A stretch of DNA of 64,000 nucleotides from Micromonospora radicis (lineage in GTDB: Bacteria > Actinomycetota > Actinomycetes > Mycobacteriales > Micromonosporaceae): assembly GCF_003583405.1 (NCBI RefSeq), contig NZ_QXEC01000013.1:92932-156931 (forward strand), in the 5' to 3' direction. The notes beneath the pieces were generated by a model. The model saw only the letters and a list, made by a program, of their open reading frames with translations, had not been told where the DNA came from and ran no database searches. Below, piece after piece: positions 33,973-42,225 of the stretch. Positions within the stretch are counted from its first letter, which is position 1, and every line of letters starts with the position of its first letter. Position numbers and translations under genes: made by a program.

Positions 33973-34827
33973 ATGCCTACCACCGAAGTGGCGGACCAGA
34001 CCCCGCACACCCGCGCCCCGGCGCCGCAGCAACCCACCCGACGCCGGTTCGACCTGCGGGAACGGCCCCAGCTGTGGCTCGTCCCGGCGGTGTTCGTGGT
34101 GGTCGTGCTGGCCTGGGAGTACGGCACCCAACTGCTCGCCGTCGACGAGTACGTGCTGCCCCGCCCGTCGCAGATCGTCGAGGCGCTGCAACGCCAGCTC
34201 ACCGACGAACAGTTCTGGGGCCACCTCTGGGTGACCACCCAGGAGGCGCTGCTCGGCTTCGTCATCGGTGTCGGCGCGGCCGTCCTGCTCGGCACCTTCA
34301 TCTCCCAGATCAAGGTCGTCGAGGCGACGCTCATGCCGTACATCGTGGCCTTCCAGACCGTGCCCAAGGTCGCCCTGGCGCCGCTGTTCGTCCTCTGGTT
34401 CGGCTTCGGCCTGACCAGCAAGGTGGTGATGGCCGCGGTCATCTCGTTCTTCCCGATGCTGGTCAACGTCATCGAGGGACTACGGGCCGCCGACGCCGAC
34501 CGGATCCAGATGCTCACCGTCTTCGGCGCCAGCAAGACGCAGATCTTCCGGATGGTGCGGCTGCCCAGCGCCCTGCCGTTCATTTTCGCCGGACTGGACA
34601 TCGGCATCGTCTTCGCCATCCTCGGCGCGGTCGTCGGCGAGTTCATCGGCGCCAAGGAGGGCCTGGGCTACCTGCTCCTACAGACCAACTACAACTTCGA
34701 CATCGCCGGCATGTTCGCCGTGCTGGTGGTGCTGTCGGTGATGGGCCTGCTCGCCCACTTCGTGATCCGACTGCTGCAACGCCGCCTGGCGTTCTGGGCC
34801 GAGGACACCAAGGTGATCGGGGCATGA
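33973..34827 (+). CDS. ABC transporter permease
   Basis: The 284-aa SsuC/TauC-type permease has six hydrophobic helices after a cytoplasmic N-terminus (about residues 1-35). The EAA loop for ATPase contact is near residues 165-185 (GLRAADADRIQMLTVFGASK). It starts 12 nt after the ATPase gene and its stop overlaps the SDR start by 4 nt, so importer and enzymes are coupled. Confidence 0.92.
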   Translation: MPTTEVADQTPHTRAPAPQQPTRRRFDLRERPQLWLVPAVFVVVVLAWEYGTQLLAVDEYVLPRPSQIVEALQRQLTDEQFWGHLWVTTQEALLGFVIGVGAAVLLGTFISQIKVVEATLMPYIVAFQTVPKVALAPLFVLWFGFGLTSKVVMAAVISFFPMLVNVIEGLRAADADRIQMLTVFGASKTQIFRMVRLPSALPFIFAGLDIGIVFAILGAVVGEFIGAKEGLGYLLLQTNYNFDIAGMFAVLVVLSVMGLLAHFVIRLLQRRLAFWAEDTKVIGA

Positions 34828-35561
34828 ACCCGAACCGGTTCGACGGTCGGGTGGCGCTGGTCACCGGCGCGGCCCGGGGCATCGGCGCCCGGATCGCCGC
34901 CACCCTCGCCGAACGGGGCGCCACCGTCGCCGGGGCCGACATCGCCGACGACTGGACCCACGAGCCGGCGGGAGCGGCGCACAGCAGGCACCGCGTCGAC
35001 GTCCGCTCCGCCGGCTCGTGTCAGGACCTGGTGGCCGAGGTGCTGGACCGGCACGGCCGGCTGGACCTGCTGGTCAACAACGCCGGCATCGTCCGGCGCG
35101 GACCGGCGGCCACCATGTCCGAACGCGACTTCACCACCGTCCTGGACGTCAACCTGACCGGCACGTTCCGGATGTGCCAGGCTGCCTACCCGGCGCTGCG
35201 GGCCGCCCGCGGCGCGGTGGTCAACCTCGGCTCCACCAACGGGCACATCGCCGTACTCGACACCGTCGGCTACTGCGTCAGCAAGGCCGGGGTGCTGCAC
35301 CTGACCCGGGTACTGGCCCTGGAGTGGGCCGCCGACCAGGTCCGGGTCAACGCGGTCGGCCCGACCATCGTGCCCACCGACATGACCACCGACGTCCGCG
35401 GCGACGCGGCGTACCTCGCCGACAAGCTGGCCACCATCCCGCTGGGACGGATGGCCGAACCCACCGACGTCGCCAACGCGGTCGCCTACCTGCTCAGCGA
35501 CGCCGCCGCGATGGTCACCGGCCAGACGATCTTCGTCGACGGCGGCGTGACCATCCACTGA
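34824..35561 (+). CDS. Short-chain dehydrogenase/reductase
   Basis: The 245-aa classical SDR has the cofactor motif TGAARGIG (residues 14-21), NNAG, catalytic Ser in GSTNGH, and YCVSK with the catalytic Tyr and Lys. The Asp after strand 2 (GADIAD) suggests NAD(H). It should oxidise or reduce an alcohol/ketone in the unknown pathway. It overlaps the permease gene by 4 nt. Confidence 0.9.
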   Translation: MNPNRFDGRVALVTGAARGIGARIAATLAERGATVAGADIADDWTHEPAGAAHSRHRVDVRSAGSCQDLVAEVLDRHGRLDLLVNNAGIVRRGPAATMSERDFTTVLDVNLTGTFRMCQAAYPALRAARGAVVNLGSTNGHIAVLDTVGYCVSKAGVLHLTRVLALEWAADQVRVNAVGPTIVPTDMTTDVRGDAAYLADKLATIPLGRMAEPTDVANAVAYLLSDAAAMVTGQTIFVDGGVTIH

Positions 35562-35592
35562 CCCGCCATCGTCCCCACCAGCGGGAGGAACC

Positions 35593-36957
35593 ATGACCCG
35601 ACCCGACACCGCCGCCGCGCTCGCCGCGGTCGACGCCCACTTCGACGAGTTCGTCGAGGAACTGCAACAGCTCTGCCGCATCCGTAGCCGCCGACCCGAA
35701 CCCGAGGAGATGGTCCGCACCGCCGAGTTCATCGCCGCCTCGGTACGCCGCTGGGGCGGGCAGGCCGACGTCGTCGACTGGGCGCACTCGTACCCGTACG
35801 TGCTGGCCGAGGTCCCCGGTGCCGGCGACCGGTCGCTGCTGCACTTCACCCACTACGACGTGGAGGTGGAACCGGCCGGCGACGACGCCGACTGGATCAG
35901 CCCCCCGTACGCGGCCGAGATCCACGACGGCCGGCTCTACGCCCGCGGCGTGGCCGACGACAAGGGCGCGCTGATGTCGCGCATCCACGCGGTGGCCGCC
36001 TGGCGGCTGGCCGGGCTGACCCCGCCGGTCACCAGCCGGTTCATCTTCGAGGGCAAGAAGTGGCTGCACAGCCCGGGCCTCGGTTCCTTCGTCACCGCCC
36101 ACGCCGACCGGCTGACCAGCGACGGCACGCTCTGGGAGAACTCCTGGGTGGACGCACAGGACCGGCTGCTGCTCAAGCTCGCCGAGAAGGGCGTGCTCTA
36201 CCTGCGGCTCACCGCGCGTACCCTGCCCCGGGACCTGACCAGCCAGAACACCGCGCTGCTGCCGGCGGCGACCGCCCGGCTGGCCGCCGCGCTGGCTCGC
36301 CTGCAGGAACCCGACGGCACGGTAACCGTGCCGGGCTTCGCCGACGACGTACGACCGCTCACCGACGCCGAACGCGACCTGCTCGCCGACGTGCACTTCG
36401 ACGGGGACTTCCTGCGCCGCCGCGCCGGAGTGGACACCTTCACCGGTGGCCTGGACGACCAGCAGGCGGCCGAGGCGATCCGCACCGTGCCGACCCTCAC
36501 CGTCACCGGCATCTCCGGCGGCGACATGCGCGACGACGTCACCCTCGGTATCCCGGCCACCGCCGCCGCGAAGCTGGAGATCCGGCTGGTGCCCGGTCAG
36601 GATCCCGACCGGGTGCTGACCGCCATCCGCGAGCACCTGGCCGCCACCGGCTTCGGCGACCTCGAGATCGAGGTGATGGCGACGAGCCACCCCAACCTGA
36701 CCGACCACCGTGACCCGTTCGTCGCGCTGGTCGCCGACGCGGCCCGCCGGGTGTACGGCACCGAACCGGTGATCGAGCCGTACACCCAGTGGATCGGCAA
36801 CCAGGGTGTGCTCGCCGGCCGCCCGATCGTCGGGGTCGGGGTGTCCCGGGCCGACTCCGGGGTGGACGGCCCCAACGAGAACATCCGCCTGGACGACTAC
36901 CGGGCGGGCATCAAACACGTGGTGGAGGTCATGGCGGCGATGGCGGTGCAGGAATGA
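35593..36957 (+). CDS. M20-family metallopeptidase homologue with altered active site
   Basis: The 454-aa protein has the M20 architecture and keeps the first metal-ligand motif HYDVE (His87) and GVADDKGAL (Asp122/123). However, the segment that normally reads EGEEExGSP is FEGKKWLHSPG (Glu153, Lys155, Lys156), so both the general-base and metal-ligand Glu are gone. The His before PNEN is Asp425 (VDGPNENIRLDDY). Members are dipeptidases, N-carbamoyl amidohydrolases or deacylases, but this one may not be a normal di-zinc hydrolase. Its ATG follows GGGAGGAACC; its stop overlaps the next gene. Confidence 0.8.
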   Translation: MTRPDTAAALAAVDAHFDEFVEELQQLCRIRSRRPEPEEMVRTAEFIAASVRRWGGQADVVDWAHSYPYVLAEVPGAGDRSLLHFTHYDVEVEPAGDDADWISPPYAAEIHDGRLYARGVADDKGALMSRIHAVAAWRLAGLTPPVTSRFIFEGKKWLHSPGLGSFVTAHADRLTSDGTLWENSWVDAQDRLLLKLAEKGVLYLRLTARTLPRDLTSQNTALLPAATARLAAALARLQEPDGTVTVPGFADDVRPLTDAERDLLADVHFDGDFLRRRAGVDTFTGGLDDQQAAEAIRTVPTLTVTGISGGDMRDDVTLGIPATAAAKLEIRLVPGQDPDRVLTAIREHLAATGFGDLEIEVMATSHPNLTDHRDPFVALVADAARRVYGTEPVIEPYTQWIGNQGVLAGRPIVGVGVSRADSGVDGPNENIRLDDYRAGIKHVVEVMAAMAVQE

Positions 36958-37781
36958 CCCGGGCACGCGGAACCGGCCGACGCGGCTACGTCGACGTGCC
37001 GTGGGGCCAGGTGCACTACCGCACGGCCGGCGCGGACGACGCCCCGGTGCTGCTGATCGTCCACCAGTCGCCGCTCTCCTCGGCCACCTACGACGCGGTA
37101 CTGACGCCGCTGGCCGACCGGGGACTGCGGGTCGTCGCCCTGGACACCCCCGGCTTCGGCATGTCCGACCCGCCGCCGCGCCCCTGGTCGATCCCCGAGT
37201 ACGCGGCCGGGCTGTGGCAGGCCGCCGACGCCCTCGGCCTGGGCCGGGTGCACCTGCTCGGGCAGCACACCGGCGCGATCGTCGCCGCCGAGGCCACCCT
37301 GCGCGACCCGGGCCGGGTGCACCGGCTCCTCCTCCAGGGCCTGCCGCTGTACGACCAGGCCGAACGGCAGCAGAAGAAGACGTCGTACGCCCCGGGCTAC
37401 CGTCCCGACCGCGACGGCAGCCACCTGCGGGTGATCTGGGAGCGGGTGTACGGCCTCTACCCCCGGCTCACCCCGGCGGAGGCGGACCGGCAGGTCGCCG
37501 AGTACCTGCTGACCGGCCCGGACTACGCCACCGCCTACCGGGCGGTCTTCGACCACGAACTGGACACCGACGCGCTGGGCCGCACCGGCGTGCCGACGGC
37601 ACTGCTGCACGGCGACGTCGACCTGGTGCACCGGTTCACCCCGGTCGTGCGGGCCGCGTTGCCGCACGCACCGCTGGTCACCATCGCCGACGGCACCGAC
37701 TTCGTCGCCGACGAACAGCCCGAGGCGTTCGCCGACGCCGTCGCCGCCCAACTCGGCGTGCCCGGGGAGCCGGTCCGGTGA
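36954..37781 (+). CDS. Alpha/beta-fold hydrolase with His at the nucleophile position
   Basis: The 275-aa protein shows the fold clearly: oxyanion region IVHQSPLSSATYD, DTPGFGMSD and a C-terminal DEQPEAFADAV. The nucleophile elbow reads LLGQHTGAIVAAE, with His105 where Ser is expected. At the place of the catalytic His the sequence is DGTDFVADEQPE (Asp249). So the usual Ser-His pair is replaced. It overlaps the M20 homologue and the OsmC gene by 4 nt each. The protein may catalyse a non-hydrolytic or cofactor-free reaction; this is inference. Confidence 0.8.
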   Translation: MTRARGTGRRGYVDVPWGQVHYRTAGADDAPVLLIVHQSPLSSATYDAVLTPLADRGLRVVALDTPGFGMSDPPPRPWSIPEYAAGLWQAADALGLGRVHLLGQHTGAIVAAEATLRDPGRVHRLLLQGLPLYDQAERQQKKTSYAPGYRPDRDGSHLRVIWERVYGLYPRLTPAEADRQVAEYLLTGPDYATAYRAVFDHELDTDALGRTGVPTALLHGDVDLVHRFTPVVRAALPHAPLVTIADGTDFVADEQPEAFADAVAAQLGVPGEPVR

Positions 37782-38221
37782 GCGGCGCGACGGTCCCGGT
37801 CGAGGTGATCTACACCGCGTCGGTGCGGGTCAGCGGCGGACGGGGTGGCCGGGCCGAGTCGCTGACCGGCACCCTCCAGGTCGACCTGACCCGTCCCGCC
37901 CAGCGGGGTCCACAGGCGCCCGGCACCGATCCGGAGGAACTCTTCGCCGCCGGCTACGCCGCCTGCTTCGACAGCGCCCTCGCCGTCGCGGCCAGGCTGG
38001 AAGGGGTCCGCACCGGCCCGACCAGCGTGACCGCCTCGGTGTCGTTGGGCCCCACCGACGACGGCCGGTACGCCATCGCCGTGACGTTGGTGGTGTCCGC
38101 GCCCGACTGCCCACAGGACCAACTGGACCTCGCGGTGGCCGCCGCCGACCGGCTCTGCCCGTACTCCAACGCCCTACGGGGCAACACCACCGTGACGATC
38201 CAGGCCGATGGACGGCGCTGA
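37778..38221 (+). CDS. Ohr/OsmC-family protein
   Basis: The 147-aa protein resembles organic hydroperoxide resistance protein Ohr. It has both reactive cysteines, Cys63 in GYAACFDSAL and Cys127 in CPYSNAL, and the segment TDPEELFAAGYAA. Ohr reduces organic hydroperoxides with lipoylated partners. In this cluster it could protect against peroxides made by flavin or oxygen chemistry. It starts at a GTG overlapping the preceding stop, and its end overlaps the exporter gene by 14 nt. Confidence 0.85.
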   Translation: MSGATVPVEVIYTASVRVSGGRGGRAESLTGTLQVDLTRPAQRGPQAPGTDPEELFAAGYAACFDSALAVAARLEGVRTGPTSVTASVSLGPTDDGRYAIAVTLVVSAPDCPQDQLDLAVAAADRLCPYSNALRGNTTVTIQADGRR

Positions 38222-39197
38222 CCCGCGCGGGACCGCACTGGTGACGCCGACGGCGCCACCGGGCGGCACCACGCCCACCACACCGCTGGCCCTGGCGACC
38301 GGCCTGGTCCTGCTCTACCTGGTGTGGGGGTCCACCTACCTCGGCAACCGGATCGCGCTGGAGACCCTGCCGCCGCTGGCGTCCACCTCGGCCCGGTTCC
38401 TGGCCGCCGGTGCGGTGCTGTTCGCGGTGGTCGCGGTGCGGCGTGGGGCAGCCGGGCTGCGGCTGCCCCGCCACGAGTGGGCCGCCGTGGCGGTGACCGG
38501 GACGCTGATGGTCGGCGCCGGCAGCGCGCTGCTCGCCATCGGCCAGCAGCACGTCCCCTCCGGACTGACGTCGCTGCTGGTCGCCGGGATGCCGGTCTGG
38601 GTACTGCTGATCCGCTTCGGCACCGGGCAGCGTCCGGCGCCGCTGGCCGTCGCCGGGGTGCTCGGCGGGCTGGCCGGGCTGGTGCTGCTGCTGGTCGCCC
38701 CGACCGAGCGGTGGCATCTGGCCGGGATGCTCACCATCGTGGCGTCCACCCTGGTGTGGGCCGCCGGCTCGATGCTGGCCCAGCGGCTGGCCATGCCCGC
38801 CGACCATCTGGTCGGCACCGGCTGGCAGATGGTCGCCGGCGGTACCGGGGTGGCGATCGCCGGCCTGTGCACCGGCGAGTGGGCCGAGCTGCGGTTGGCC
38901 GCCGTGTCCGGCCGGTCCTGGCTGGCCTGGACCTACCTGATGGTGGTCTGCACGGTCCTCGGCTTCAGCGTCTACACCTGGCTGCTGCGCCGCGCGCCGC
39001 TGCAACTGGCCGCCACCTACGCCTACGTCAACCCGGTGGTCGCGGTACTGCTCGGCATGGCGGTGCTGGACGAGCGGCTGACCGGCCGGCAACTGCTCGC
39101 CGGAGTCGTGGTGCTCTCCGCCGTGGCGCTGGTGGTCGCCCGGGAACGGCCGCGACGATGGGCGGGCCTGCCGCCGGCCACGCCCGCACCGCCGTGA
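38208..39197 (+). CDS. EamA/DMT-family transporter
   Basis: The 329-aa protein has ten predicted TM helices arranged as two EamA repeats. The first begins LVLLYLVWGSTYLGNRIALE; the second ends with YAYVNPVVAVLLGMAVLDE, the family hallmark. DMT proteins mostly export amino acids or small metabolites. In this cluster it may release a by-product or toxic intermediate. Its start lies within the OsmC gene (14-nt overlap). Confidence 0.87.
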   Translation: MDGADPRGTALVTPTAPPGGTTPTTPLALATGLVLLYLVWGSTYLGNRIALETLPPLASTSARFLAAGAVLFAVVAVRRGAAGLRLPRHEWAAVAVTGTLMVGAGSALLAIGQQHVPSGLTSLLVAGMPVWVLLIRFGTGQRPAPLAVAGVLGGLAGLVLLLVAPTERWHLAGMLTIVASTLVWAAGSMLAQRLAMPADHLVGTGWQMVAGGTGVAIAGLCTGEWAELRLAAVSGRSWLAWTYLMVVCTVLGFSVYTWLLRRAPLQLAATYAYVNPVVAVLLGMAVLDERLTGRQLLAGVVVLSAVALVVARERPRRWAGLPPATPAPP

Positions 39198-39245
39198 GTC
39201 GGCCGCCGGCTCCGCAATCCGGGTACGCAGACAGTGAGGACAGAC

Positions 39246-40067
39246 ATGACCACGACGACGCTCGCCGAGCGGGACGACACCCGCGTACGCTCCGGCCTCG
39301 GCCGGGCCCTCGACGTCATCAACATCATCGCCGAACGGGCACCGGAGACGCTCGGCGTGTCGACGATCGCCCGGGAACTGTGCCTGCCCAAGGCGGTGGC
39401 GTACCGGATCCTGAAGGAACTGGTGGCCGACGACTTCCTCAGCTTCAACGAGGACACCAAGCGTTACCGGCTCGGCGCCGGCGCGCTCGCGGTGGGCCTG
39501 GCCGCGCTGCGTGCCCTGGACGTGCCGGACACCGCCCGTCGCTACCTGGTCCGGCTGGTCCGCGACAGCGGCGAGACGGCGACCCTGTCGGTGCGGCAGG
39601 GCTGGCTACGGGTCTACATCGACCAGGTGCTCTCACCGCACGAGGTACGCATGTCGGTGTCGCTGGGCACCAGCCACCCGCTGCACTCCGGATCGTCGTC
39701 CAAGGCGATCCTGGCCGCGCTGCCCGAGGTCGAGGTCGAGGAGTACCTCGCCCAGCCGATGCGGTCGGTCACCTCGGCCACCATCACCGACCCGCTGGCG
39801 TTGCGCGCCGAACTCATCCGGGTCCGGCAGCAGGGTTACGCGGTGAGCATGGGGGAGCGGCAGAGCGGGGCGGGCAGCGTCGCCGCGGCGGTGCGGTACG
39901 GCACCGGGCAGATCTTCGGCTCCATCTCACTGTGCGGGCCGCAGGACCGCTTCACCCCACAGGTCTGCGCCGCGCACGGCGCACTGGTCGCGGCGGCGGC
40001 GCACGAGATCTCCGCCGAACTGGGTTACCGGGTGCCGGCCGCCCGCAGCCCCGCCGACCAGGACTAG
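39246..40067 (+). CDS. IclR-family regulator of the catabolic cluster
   Basis: The 273-aa regulator has a winged helix (about residues 18-75, LGVSTIARELCLPKAVAYRI) and an IclR ligand-binding domain (about 80-265) containing VRQGWLRVYIDQVL. ATG at 39246 follows GAGG. It sits in the middle of the cluster on the same strand, between the transport/processing half and the CoA half, and is the only regulator there. The direct repeats at 27769-27800 are a candidate target. Confidence 0.88.
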   Translation: MTTTTLAERDDTRVRSGLGRALDVINIIAERAPETLGVSTIARELCLPKAVAYRILKELVADDFLSFNEDTKRYRLGAGALAVGLAALRALDVPDTARRYLVRLVRDSGETATLSVRQGWLRVYIDQVLSPHEVRMSVSLGTSHPLHSGSSSKAILAALPEVEVEEYLAQPMRSVTSATITDPLALRAELIRVRQQGYAVSMGERQSGAGSVAAAVRYGTGQIFGSISLCGPQDRFTPQVCAAHGALVAAAAHEISAELGYRVPAARSPADQD

Positions 40068-40157
40068 TCAGCCGGAACGACCACACACCGCCGGGCGGGG
40101 GAATCCCCGGCCCGCCCGGCGCCGACACCGATTCCGGGGGAAGGGGAGGTGGGTCCG

Positions 40158-41357
40158 GTGACCGACGGACCGCTCACCGGCGTACGGGTCCTGGACGTCT
40201 CGACGATCCTGGCCGGGCCGCTGTGCTGCCAGATCCTCGGCGACTTCGGCGCCGACGTGATCAAGATCGAGCACCCGACCGCCGGCGACAGCATGCGCGG
40301 ACACGGCAAGGCCAAGGACGGGCACCCGCTGTGGTGGAAGGAGATCTCCCGCAACAAGCGCACCGTCGGGCTGAGCCTGTCCACCCCGGAGGGCGCCGCG
40401 CTGCTGCTGCGGCTGGCCGAACACGCCGACGTGCTGGTGGAGAACTTCCGGCCGGGCACCCTGGAGCGCTGGGGCATCGGCCCGGCGGACCTGCACCGGG
40501 TCAACCCCGGCCTGGTCATCGCCCGGATCACCGGCTTCGGCCAGACCGGCCCGTACGCCGGCCGGGCCGGCTTCGGCACCCTGGCCGAGGCGATGAGCGG
40601 GTTCGCCCACCTCACCGGCACCGCCGACGGGCCACCCACCCTGCCCGCGTTCGGACTGGCCGACAGCATCTGCGGCATCGCCGCCTCGTCGGCGGTGCTG
40701 ATGGCGCTCTGGCACCGGGAACGCACCGGCGGCACCGGCCAGGTCGTCGACCTCAGCCTGCTGGAACCGATCATGGCGGCGGTCGGTCCCGGTCCCACCG
40801 TCTACGACCAGTTGGGCGTCGTCGAACAGCGACACGGCAACCGGTCCACCCACAACGCCCCCCGCAACACCTACCGCACCAGCGACGGCGCCTGGGTGGC
40901 GGTGTCGACCAGCGCCCAGGCGATCGCCGAACGGGTACTGCGGCTGGTCGGCCACCCCGAGGTGATCGACGAGCCGTGGTTCCGCACCGGTGTGGGCCGG
41001 GCCGCGCACGCCGACGAACTCGACTCGTACGTCGGCGACTGGATCGGCCAGCGGACCCGCGACGAGGTGAGCCGGGCGTTCACCGAGGCGGGCGCCGCCG
41101 TCGCCCCGGTCTACGACGCCCGGGACATCGTCGAGGATCCGCACGTCCGGGAGACCGGCATGCTCGCCGTGGTCGACGACCCCGATCTCGGACCGATGCG
41201 GATGCACAACGTGATGTGGCGGATGTCGGCCACCCCCGGCCGGATCCGCTTCACCGGGCGCGCCCGTGGCGCCGACACCGACTCCCTGCTGATCGACGAA
41301 CTCGGCTGCGACCCGGCCGAGATCGCCGACCTCCGAGCCCGCGACATCGTCTCCTGA
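40158..41357 (+). CDS. CaiB/BaiF-type (family III) CoA-transferase
   Basis: The 399-aa protein has family III hallmarks: VLDVSTILAGPLCCQILGDF, VIKIEHP, ENFRPGTLERWG, and the catalytic Asp in FGLADSICGIAAS (near residue 172). It transfers CoA between carboxylic acids, for example from succinyl-CoA to a dicarboxylate. GTG at 40158 follows GGGGAGG at 8 nt; an in-frame GTG at 40149 overlaps that site. It likely activates the acid later cleaved by the CitE-like lyase at the cluster end. Confidence 0.9.
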   Translation: MTDGPLTGVRVLDVSTILAGPLCCQILGDFGADVIKIEHPTAGDSMRGHGKAKDGHPLWWKEISRNKRTVGLSLSTPEGAALLLRLAEHADVLVENFRPGTLERWGIGPADLHRVNPGLVIARITGFGQTGPYAGRAGFGTLAEAMSGFAHLTGTADGPPTLPAFGLADSICGIAASSAVLMALWHRERTGGTGQVVDLSLLEPIMAAVGPGPTVYDQLGVVEQRHGNRSTHNAPRNTYRTSDGAWVAVSTSAQAIAERVLRLVGHPEVIDEPWFRTGVGRAAHADELDSYVGDWIGQRTRDEVSRAFTEAGAAVAPVYDARDIVEDPHVRETGMLAVVDDPDLGPMRMHNVMWRMSATPGRIRFTGRARGADTDSLLIDELGCDPAEIADLRARDIVS

Positions 41358-41388
41358 CGTCGCCGACCCTGCTGAAACGCGAGGAACC

Positions 41389-42225
41389 GTGACCATCACC
41401 GCAAGGCCCGCCGATCGCCTGCTCGACGCCGTACGCGGCGGCGCGCAGATCTACGACCTCGGCCGGCTGCTCACCATCGGCATGCCGCAGTCACCGAACC
41501 ACCCGGCGTACTGGCTCAGCATGCCCCGCCGGCACGGCGACATGGTCCGCGCCGACGGCGGTTCGGCCGCGAACGACCTGCTGGTCATGGGCACCCACGT
41601 CGGTACGCACGTGGACGCCCTCGCCCACGTCTCCCAGGACGGTCGGCTGCACGGCGGGGCCGACGCGGCCCAGGCGCAGACCGGCGGCCGGTTCACCGAA
41701 CTCGGGGTGCACACCGTGGCACCGATGCTGCGCCGCGGGGTGCTGCTCGACATCCCGGCGGTGCTCGGCGAACCCTGCCCGGCCGGGTACGAGATCACCC
41801 CGGACGACCTGGCCACCGCGGCGACCCGCCAGGGCACCCCGGTGGAGCCGGGCGACGTGGTGCTGATCCGCAGCGGCTGGGGTCGGCACTTCGACCACGA
41901 GGACCGGCGGGTCTACGTCGGACACGACTCCGGGGTGCCGGGTGTCGGCGAGGCCGGGGCGCGGTGGCTCGCCGCGCGGCAGGTGCACGCCGCGGGCGCC
42001 GACACCATCGCCTTCGAGTGCCTGCGACCGGGACAGGGCCACACCAGCCTGCCCGCGCACCGGGTGCTGCTGGTCGAGCACGGCATCTACCTGATCGAGA
42101 CGATGGCCCTGGAGGAGATCGCCCGCGACGCCGTGCACGAGTTCACCTTCGTGATGACCCCGTTGCCGTTGTACGGCGCCACCGGCTCGCCGGTGCGGCC
42201 CCTGGCGGTGGTCGGCCGTGGCTGA
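41389..42225 (+). CDS. Cyclase-family metal-dependent hydrolase (kynurenine formamidase/isatin hydrolase-like)
   Basis: The 278-aa protein contains the metal-binding motif GTHVGTHVDALAH (near residues 68-80) and a later His/Glu-containing segment around AFECLRPGQGHTSLPAH. Members of Pfam Cyclase (PF04199) open cyclic or aryl amides (kynurenine formamidase, isatin hydrolase). This suggests an amide or lactam/lactone opening step. The GTG start is preceded by GAGGAACC; the stop overlaps the next gene by 8 nt. Confidence 0.85.
   Translation: MTITARPADRLLDAVRGGAQIYDLGRLLTIGMPQSPNHPAYWLSMPRRHGDMVRADGGSAANDLLVMGTHVGTHVDALAHVSQDGRLHGGADAAQAQTGGRFTELGVHTVAPMLRRGVLLDIPAVLGEPCPAGYEITPDDLATAATRQGTPVEPGDVVLIRSGWGRHFDHEDRRVYVGHDSGVPGVGEAGARWLAARQVHAAGADTIAFECLRPGQGHTSLPAHRVLLVEHGIYLIETMALEEIARDAVHEFTFVMTPLPLYGATGSPVRPLAVVGRG

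Noticed and set aside
38208..39197. DMT transporter as the protocatechuate/4-hydroxybenzoate importer of the pca pathway
   Set aside because: It is 25 kb from pca and embedded in a different operon; EamA proteins are mostly exporters.
38324..41392. Plus-strand open frame of 1022 codons
   Set aside because: Runs across the EamA, IclR and CoA-transferase genes in another frame; Arg/Pro-rich shadow.
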